Shown in pieces: positions 57,143 through 64,000 of a DNA stretch of 64,000 nt. Source of the DNA: Apodospora peruviana (taxonomy: Eukaryota > Ascomycota > Sordariomycetes > Sordariales > Lasiosphaeriaceae); NCBI GenBank assembly GCA_033439685.1, contig JAUEDM010000002.1, forward strand, positions 2,604,001-2,668,000, written 5' to 3'. A program made the translations under genes and the position numbers. Every line of letters begins with the position of its first letter. Positions within the stretch are counted from its first letter, which is position 1. The notes under the pieces were generated by a model. That model saw only the letters and a program-made list of their open reading frames with translations, did no database searches and was not told the origin of the DNA.

Positions 57143-58713
57143 TCAGGCGCCAGCCTCCGTCCTCTGCTCCTTATTCCCATCGTCTTCCTGGCTTTCGTGG
57201 TTGACAAAAACAAACGAGATAAACACAATCCCCGCTCCGATCCAGTACACCCAGCTCGAGTACTGCTCATACTGAATCATCTCGCCGATGAGTGACAGGG
57301 GTATCGTCAGCGACAGGCCAACCGTGACGACCAGCGGCGTCGTGAGCAGCATGGCGTATGCCCAAAACATGTCACTGAGAAAGGATGATGCCGAGTTGAC
57401 CATGATGATGGTCCAGATCTTGCCCGTTGGCGGCAACTCGAACTAGAACAGACACGCAAATATGTTAGCCAGCCCGCCGTAACCTTCACCAAAAGTGACC
57501 AGAGAAGAACTTACAGTCTCAATCCCCGTATAATGCAAGATGAAAAACCCAGGCCATAGGAATAGCACATTAAACAGCCCAACCAGCCCAAAAAACAACG
57601 GCATGTCCACTCTGTCCTCGTTTCCCACCCTCCTCTTCATCACAGTCACGTACACCCCGTAAATAATCGCACTGAAGAACGCCATCGAGTCCCCGATCGC
57701 GATCTGCGCCGTCGACTTGTGCGGGAAATTCCCCCTGTCCGCGTCGCTCGCGCCCGACAAGTCCACCGACGATATCAGCACCACGCCCGCCAGCGACGCC
57801 AGCACCCCGATCAGCTTGCGGACAGTAAACCCTTCCACTTTAGTAAGAGCGCAGAATATGAGCGTCCATATACTGCTCGTGGACGTCAGAATTGTGACGC
57901 TGCCCACGCTGGTATACTCGAGACACGCCGAGGCAAAGTAGTTGGCCGAGAACCAGAGCATGCAGAACTCGAGGCTGATCCACGCCGTCTCGCGCAGGCT
58001 GAGCTTGGCTTCATCCTTTTTCGGGAAATCGTACGCCTCCAGGCTGCCCTCGTCGTCGACGCCTAGCAGCCTCTCCCCGGCCACGGCGTCCTCATCTGCC
58101 TCTTCTGTGGATGATGCCGTCGTCTTGCCCCCTTGCCGCACCTCGCGCCACAACTCCACCGTCCTGCTCTTCAGACCTGACATACCGTGCTTCAGGCCGT
58201 ATTTCACTACCATCGGTATGAGCGAGATGGCAAATATCGACGTGTTGATGTACACGAGGAAGAACGGTTTGCTGTAGGTGTGGTCGGAGAAGATGTACTA
58301 AACACACATAAAACACAAATTAGAGATTTATATCCTCACTCTTTCTCTGCCAGTGTATGAGAGAAAAAGGGACTTACACTAGCAAGGAAGTTGGACACGG
58401 TCCACAGAAACACCGTGAACAGTAATAACACGATCCCTAGCGTCCGCCTCCCCACACTCTGCAGGCCGAACCGCGCCCTCAGGCCGCCGCCTCCGGAAGA
58501 ACTGTTTCCGCTTCTGCTCATCGCTGCTGACGATGATCGCGACGTGGGAAGGAGCTGTATGCTGTTGCGGAGAGACGATTGTGACCGCCGGAGGTTGTGG
58601 TGTGATGTCCGGGGCGACGACGAGGACGATGCCCGAATCTCGTATTCATCGGGATCGTGTAGCATCATCGGAGATGCCAGCTCCGCCGGCATGAGCGGTT
58701 CTGTTGGCGCCAT
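57143..58713 (-). CDS. EamA/SLC35F-type multi-pass transporter, three exons
   Basis: Exons 58713-58378, 58297-57515 and 57442-57143 give 472 aa. A Ser-rich cytosolic N-terminus of about 85 residues is followed by TM1 (TLGIVLLLFTVFLWTVSNFLAS), the conserved junction YIFSDHTYSKPFFLVYINTS, a cytosolic acidic loop (about residues 150-200), and TM3-TM10 including WFSANYFASACLEYTSVGSVTILTS, GVLASLAGVVLIS, and the last helices in exon 3 (LVVTVGLSLTIPLSLIGE, WIGAGIVFISFVFV). The order matches the fungal vacuolar/plasma-membrane group of drug-metabolite transporters related to yeast YML018C/THI74 and human SLC35F members; substrate unknown. Intron phases are 0 in both. Start ATG 58713 (MAPTEPLMP). Confidence 0.9.
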
Positions 58714-60443
58714 CTTTTTCTCTCTTTCTATCTGCCCGCCAACCACCCTTTCTCAACTACTCGACAAAGAACGCAATAGAGACTTGGAGGAGAGATGGAT
58801 AAACCAGCTCCAGTTCTCGTTCGCTCCCTTCGTAAAAATATTGCCGGTCAGTCCGTCCGTCCGTCCGGTCCTCGGATCGAAATGCTGCGCAAGAGCGCGA
58901 GCCGGCGCACTCGTGGTGATCTCGAATTCAGTTCAGATCCAGCTTTAAAATTCCGCACGGGGATGATGATCCTCTGGGCCAACAAGCCAGGGCAGGCAGT
59001 CTTCGTCGTGTAGGACAGAGTCCCACTGTTGTACTGTACGCTGCGCGCGGGCGGGTGGGTAACGTCGAAGAAAACCGACAACCTGTCCAACACCGTGCCC
59101 AGTCTCTCTTACTCGATTACAATCAAGCCGATGATGGTGATCCTCAAGGTTGGCGGTAACAAGGAATCGTGGTGCATGTCGTTCGCTCGTTTCCGTTTCC
59201 GTCGTTTGTCTTTCGTCTTTAATCCAACCAAACCCAGACCACTACGAAACGTCGGCGTACGTGGGTTGATGCTGGCACCGCCAACAAAGAAAAAGGTAGA
59301 GTATTAAACTCTTATACAACAGTAGCAGTGACGTCGCGCGCACTCTCGTCGTCGTGGGCTACGTCGCTTTGTTTTGGGCGGAGTTTCGGTACGGTACAGA
59401 TGAAGTGGATATGACGAGACGTGTTGCACCCGTGGTCGCCCATGGTCGGGTGTTCGTGTGTTTGCGGGATCGATGGATCTGCATTTCTGCACAAGGCACG
59501 GGGTGTGTCGGTGGTCGGGGGTTTCCACGCGACTGGACAGGCACCCCCCGGTCCCCATACATTTGGACTTTACCCCTGGCCGATAGCGACGATAGGGGGG
59601 CGCCACTGTTTTTTGGACGTTTTGTTGAAACTTTACTGAAAATATGGAATACTCCGATTCAAGATGTTTGAAATATGATTACACCATTCCACAGTAATAG
59701 TTTACACCCACTACTCCCACATGCCCGTAAGAGACTTTACATAGATACCCTCTAAACGTAGGTTCAGGCCTCGGAAGTCGATCATGAGAAAGAGCCTGCT
59801 CATGAGAAACTAGGTATGTGAGGACCCTTGGCTTCTATGAGCGCCCGTGTAAGCAACCTGTTACCGTGGAGTGGTGTAAATTACAAGAACATTTCTCGCC
59901 GTCTGTCTTGATATCCCAACGCGAATATCTGAGTTAGGGATCTTGTTTTTTTCACAGCCTGAGATGTATCAATGTAGGTCTTGACAGCTGGCCGTCGCTG
60001 TTTCGGACTCGCTGAGCTCATCATCCCAAATGGCCAACAAACTTGGACGATACCAACGATCCCGCCTCACACAAATTATACGAATAACAGAAGGCGTCGT
60101 ATCCATCGTTTGCCTTGATATTCATAACCAGACGTATAAAATGAAAGCGCCTTTTACTTCTACATGTGTCGTCTCCATTGGCATTCAAGCTCATCGAGCT
60201 ATTCTAATGCAGCAACTCATCCACCGCCTTTTAAGCCCAGAAAGACACCAGTTTGGGTACAATAATACACCAGAGCCCAAATCCCGGATGCCCATGATCC
60301 CGATATGCTACTCTCCTGCGTGGCGCGATGTGCTGAATACCTTCGTTCCATGTAAGAGCTCGTAAAACTCCAGCCGCCATATAGCCATCCATAGTAGTCT
60401 AGGTAGTCGTAGTTTAAAAGTGATATTAATATGTTTAAACATC
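58714..60443. other. 1.7-kb intergenic region
   Basis: Transporter promoter, then non-coding DNA to the ERV25 terminal exon. A 111-codon ORF from ATG 60030 on the plus strand has no codon bias and is not annotated. Confidence 0.5.
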
Positions 60444-61281
60444 TTAGATAAGATGCTTGGATCTGTATGACGCAAAGTTTATTAGCATAATATTCTCAGA
60501 CACATAGTCGAGAGCAGTCCATCACCCACCGGAAGTATGCCCTCAAGTAAAGGATCTGCCACGCCCACAGGCCAATGAGCAAAAAGGTCGTCCCAAAACC
60601 GAACCACTTGACACGCGTGTTGGTGCTCTCGTTGGTGTCGCGGAGCTTCTGCTCGCGGATCCGTAGGTAGTCCATCTCGCGGACAACCTCGGCCACCATC
60701 TCCTCGATCCGGCGGAGGTCGGTCTCGACGGGCTTCAGCTTCTCGGTCGCCTGGATTGCCGACCAGTCCTTAGCGTCGGCGCCGATGTCGACATCAAGTT
60801 CGACGTGACGGAAGGGGTGCTCCACGTATTTGGCTGCAGGTCTGGTTAGCCCAGTCCTAGAATCACAACAGGTGAAGGTTGGCACGCACTGTTTGTCAAG
60901 ATGTTCTCGAAGCAAATATCAAATGCGGCGTCGGCATGGGATGTAAACACGGTGCGCTGCTCGCCGGCAATATCTTTCGGCCTGCCGTACTCGTTTCCGA
61001 CCGCGTCTTTGATCTGTGTTTCGACCTGTCAGTGAAGATGTCCACGGGAACATGGCTAACAGGAGCTTTGTACTCACGTGCATGTTAACCTGCATGCCGT
61101 CGCCCTTGTAACCGTCAATGATGGCGGTGACGACGACTAACGTGTCCCTGCCGACAAAGTTCCGGATGCATCGTTGCTTGCTGTAGGAGGTGGCCTCGAG
61201 CTCGAACTTGAGGCCGTGTGCACAGGCAATCAGGAGCAGCAAGCTGCACAGGTACTGCAGTATCGATCGAGCGGGTGCCAT
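60444..61281 (-). CDS. ERV25: p24-family cargo receptor (Erv25-like), four exons
   Basis: Type I membrane protein of COPII/COPI vesicles that sorts GPI-anchored and other cargo between ER and Golgi. Exons 61281-61078, 61025-60890, 60833-60530 and 60462-60444 give 220 aa. Signal peptide residues 1-23 (LLLLIACAHG); GOLD domain with the two disulfide cysteines (KQRCIRNF, FDICFEN); coiled coil (VETDLRRIEEMVAEVVREMDYLR); TM (VKWFGFGTTFLLIGLWAWQILYL); and tail RAYFRSKHLI. The tail depends on a 19-nt last exon: without it the frame would read on to an unrelated WVMDCSRLCV. With it, the FF/dibasic-like p24-delta ending is complete. The GTGGGT donor and CATACAG acceptor are in correct phase. Divergent from the U1-C gene, 439 bases away. 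Confidence 0.92.
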
Positions 61282-61720
61282 GGTCGCTGGACGTCGGGGG
61301 TGGCGTGTTGCGAGAACGGCGTCGAGGTGTTGTCGTCGGGATCGAATTGTGGTGATGGGGGAGCTGGAGAACAAGCTTCAGGAGTCGGGTCCGTCCAAGA
61401 CCACGCAACGGGAAATCTGTCGCCTTTGGGGCGATTGGACAGGGGTCCAAACCATCCAACTTTCCTTGCCGGTGGTGCCGCCCAATCAGCACAAGAGTAC
61501 AAATAAGCCTTGCAGCCACGCACGTGCCACCGCCCACCTTGTCGCGTCGCAAATATCTCAGCCTCGCGCAACTCGGGCTGCCTGGTTTCTTTTGCCATCC
61601 ATTTTCCATCGTCTTCGTCGTCGCCATTCTTAGATTCACATCGATTGATCGCGCAACAACCCCGCGCTACAGTGACACCTACAATCAAGACTAGCGGAAG
61701 CGCCAGACATTCATACAAGA
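61282..61720. other. Divergent promoter, ERV25 and U1-C
   Basis: 439 bases between two divergent start codons. No notable site beyond GC-rich sequence near the ERV25 start. Confidence 0.5.
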
Positions 61721-62523
61721 TGCCTAAATGTACCAATTCAATTATCCTTCAAGCTTTCTAATTCCAAAAACCATCCGGCTAACCAGTTGAATCCCTTCTA
61801 GTCTTCTGCGACTACTGCGATGTCTACCTCACCCACGACTCGATGAGCGTTCGCAAGGCCCATAACAGCGGCCGCAACCACCTTCGAAACGTCGTCGACT
61901 ACTACCAACGTAAGTCACCTTCACACCACTTCCGTTCCTATTTTGGTAAGATACAACGCTACAACACAACCCGGCGCGCTCGTCGTACAGAAATCGGTCA
62001 CGAAAAAGCCCAGTCAGTAATCGACTCCATCACCTCGTCCTACGCCGCCGAAGGCCAAGCCCACAACAACCCGATGCTACCCCAGAACGCAGGCGGCGTC
62101 GTCGCCGGCCTGCACCCGGCCTTCCCACCGCCCGGCGCCCCGCCCTTCAACTTCCCCGGCGGTATCCCACCACCCTTCCCCGGCATGCCCGGCGCGCCTC
62201 CACCGCCGTTCGGTATGCCAGGAGTAGGCGCCCCTGGAGCTCCGGGTAGCAATATGCGCGGCGGACCACCCCCTGGAATGCCTCCCTTTCCGATGCCAGG
62301 CATGCCTGGCGGTGTTCCCCCCAACTTTGGTGCTGCTCCTGGTGGTGGCATGCCGCCAGTGACGGGGCCCGGTGGCTTACCTTTCCCGCCGCCGCCTGGT
62401 GGTTTGCCGTTCCCGCCTCCTGGCGCGCCGAATTTTCCGTTCCCCCCGCCCGGAGCGCAGGGCGGTTTCCCGCCTATGCCGCCTAATTTTGGGGCTCCTG
62501 GTCAGGGTGGTGATAAGAGATGA
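61721..62523 (+). CDS. YHC1: U1 snRNP protein C (Yhc1), three exons
   Basis: Zinc-finger subunit of U1 snRNP that stabilises pairing of U1 snRNA with the 5' splice site. Exons 61721-61730 (10 nt), 61802-61909 and 61991-62523 give 216 aa. The C2H2 matrin-type finger is at the start: MPKFFCDYCDVYL, with Cys 6, Cys 9, His 24 and His 30, followed by GRNHLRNVVDYYQQIGHEKAQSVIDSI. The rest is Pro/Gly/Met-rich (PPPGMPPFPMPG...), as in U1-C from other eukaryotes. The finger depends on the 10-nt first exon (ATGCCTAAAT|GTACCA...TTCTAG). Intron 2 (81 nt, GTAAGT...TACAG) is a multiple of three and stop-free. Confidence 0.94.
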
Positions 62524-63387
62524 ATTCAGGAGGATTGAGACATGAGAGAGGGGCACGACAGGCAGACGAGGAGAATACCATGTGTACATATTTTGTTTTG
62601 AGATGGGGAAAAGGCGTACGGCATACGTATTGTTTGGTCATCTTACCAATGGGGCGTCAAGCGGCGTTTTTCTGTTGCCTGGCGCATTAGGGATAACCTG
62701 GAACAAAAACATTAGGAGAGCGTCTAACAAGTCAGTGAACTTGACTTTCACTTGAAAAGTTTTGTCTCAACTTTATCACATCTAGGTACTACTACTATAT
62801 CACACTCGGACAGCAGGTATCCAAAACTCCATATATCTTAACCCGTACCGTTGGGTACAGCCATTCATTCAACTACCGCTAAACTGCTGCTACCGCTCAA
62901 CTCGACCCTGCTCATACCCCCTCCCTATATTTGATTCACCAAATCCTCGCTCGCGTTGGTTGCCCATCTCATCATCACAAACAAGCACCAATACCGAGGA
63001 CGATAAGCAAGAGAAGCAAGTGAATAATAAATACCCGGAGGGAAGATCATCATAACAATGATCAGTCAACCCCCGCTCAGGCCCCTGAAGAAAACTTAAG
63101 ACTCCAAAAATATTTTTGTTCTTTAAAATCATCGCAGTCATGACAATGGAATCAAACCCCCATCATGTAAATTTCGATATCAATGCCCCATCCATCCGTA
63201 AGTACCTACAGAACAGAATGTGAAATAAAAACAACAGAAAGATGCCAGCATGTAAAAACAATATGTGTCGATGATAATAAATAACAATCAGTCGTCGCTC
63301 AGTCGTTGATTCGTTCGCTCGTTCCTCGTGTCATACAACTCCAAATCGTATCATCGCGTCTATCAGTATGAAGCAAATGAGAGCTGA
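62524..63387. other. Convergent 3' flanks at right end
   Basis: AT-rich convergent 3' region of U1-C and the unknown gene. No coding region seen. Confidence 0.5.
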
Positions 63388-64000
63388 TCACCTGATGTAA
63401 CTATTCCTCCTAATCACATCACCGACGCCGTCCCTGACCTCCCTAGGCCCACTGATCATGCGCCTCAGCTCCTCGCTCCGCTTCTCGCGGCGTCTCTCGC
63501 TGACTCTCCGCACGATATTCATCCTATTACCCAGCGTGGGCAAAAATCCCGCCTGTTTGTTCTCATTGATAATAGCGTTGCCATTAGCAAGTGGCGGAGG
63601 TAACGTCCTCGTTGTTGTCGTTGTAGGCCCCATCCAAGACGGAACATTCGACAGCCTCCAGAATTTCAGAGCCGCAGCCGCAGTTGCTGCCGCCGTCCGA
63701 CCACCATTCACACCGGCGGCGGCGGCGCCGCCACTCTGGCCTGGCGCCGTATACGGCCGGCCGTCATTCAGCTCGATCCTCGGCAGCGACTCCAAGCTCC
63801 GTCGAAACTTCATTACCCGGAGATTTCCGCTTGGCGTGCGTCGAATCGTCCGGCGGTCCGGCATATGACAGCTGTCATCATCACTGTCGCGAACCGGCAG
63901 AATAGCAAATGTCCGCTTGACCCGCTGAGTCAAACTGCGAAGAGGGGCCCGGGGTCGGTTGTCCACCGGCGGATACCTGTATGTGCGTCCATCCGGCCCT
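63388..64000 (-). CDS. Unknown protein, C-terminal part (runs off window)
   Basis: The frame is open from the window edge to TGA at 63388, giving at least 204 codons; the start lies outside. Not recognised. Visible features: basic Ser/Thr stretch LRSLTQRVKRTFAILPV, then RRTIRRTPSGNLRVMKFRRSLESL with RRTIRRTPS like a basophilic-kinase site, an Ala/Gly-rich spacer, a WRLSNVPSW patch and a basic end (RRVSERRREKRSEELRRMISG). No membrane segment or enzyme motif. It looks like a disordered, basic, probably phosphorylated tail. Codon bias matches the other genes. Confidence 0.65.
   Translation of the reverse strand, partial: GPDGRTYRYPPVDNRPRAPLRSLTQRVKRTFAILPVRDSDDDSCHMPDRRTIRRTPSGNLRVMKFRRSLESLPRIELNDGRPYTAPGQSGGAAAAGVNGGRTAAATAAAALKFWRLSNVPSWMGPTTTTTRTLPPPLANGNAIINENKQAGFLPTLGNRMNIVRRVSERRREKRSEELRRMISGPREVRDGVGDVIRRNSYIR

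Noticed and set aside
60030..60365. 111-codon plus-strand ORF from ATG
   Set aside because: AT-rich codon usage unlike neighbouring genes, and it lies just downstream of the ERV25 stop in probable 3' flank.
1..64000. Search for a secondary-metabolite, mobile-element or defence cluster
   Set aside because: No PKS/NRPS, transposase, reverse transcriptase, NLR/HET or CRISPR-like pattern was found on either strand.

Overview
The window is nuclear DNA of a filamentous ascomycete, most likely a Sordariomycete and plausibly Sordariales/Chaetomiaceae. The support is: short introns (about 50-90 nt) with GTRNGY donors, CTAAC/CTGAC branch points and YAG acceptors; G/C-rich third codon positions; gene families typical of filamentous fungi (SepA/Bni1 formin, COP9 signalosome, SUR7/PalI-like protein, Mit1-like remodeller); long C/T-rich intergenic regions; and an intron-containing tRNA gene. 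No transposon, CRISPR array, plasmid or virus-like element was seen. Species is not claimed. Exon limits were read from splice signals and reading phase, not from transcripts.

Left part (1-19 kb): on the minus strand, ITP pyrophosphatase HAM1, adenylate kinase/ATPase FAP7 and a 1782-aa formin. On the plus strand, a small one-pass membrane protein and the TPR phosphatase PPT1. On the minus strand again, a Cys-rich probably GPI-anchored surface protein and the mitochondrial rRNA methyltransferase MRM1.

Middle (19-39.5 kb): a large PHD/chromo/SNF2 remodeller resembling Mit1 of the fission-yeast SHREC complex, a CCCH zinc-finger protein, COP9 subunit CSN3, the RPA large subunit (minus; MluI-type box in its promoter), an amidohydrolase related to L-rhamnono-lactonases, and tRNA-Ala(AGC).

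A gene-poor stretch of about 8.4 kb (39.5-47.9 kb) holds one convincing 78-aa ORF and a degenerate tRNA-like Pol III element. Right part (47.9-64 kb): a small soluble cytochrome b5, a PI-PLC-like secreted protein, a SUR7/PalI-family membrane protein, a heme-oxygenase-like tail-anchored protein, an EamA/SLC35-type transporter, p24 cargo receptor ERV25 divergent from U1 snRNP protein C, and the 3' part of an unknown gene running off the end.

The genes are mostly unrelated housekeeping functions (nucleotide sanitation, cytoskeleton, chromatin, replication, ER-Golgi traffic, splicing); there is no biosynthetic cluster. The most interesting signals are two phase-compatible first exons for the remodeller, an in-frame open extension after the CSN3 stop, a stop-free in-frame intron in the splicing factor U1-C, the isolated 78-aa gene, the tRNA-like fossil, and a recurring palindrome centred on GGTACC that is confined to intergenic DNA in the copies listed.
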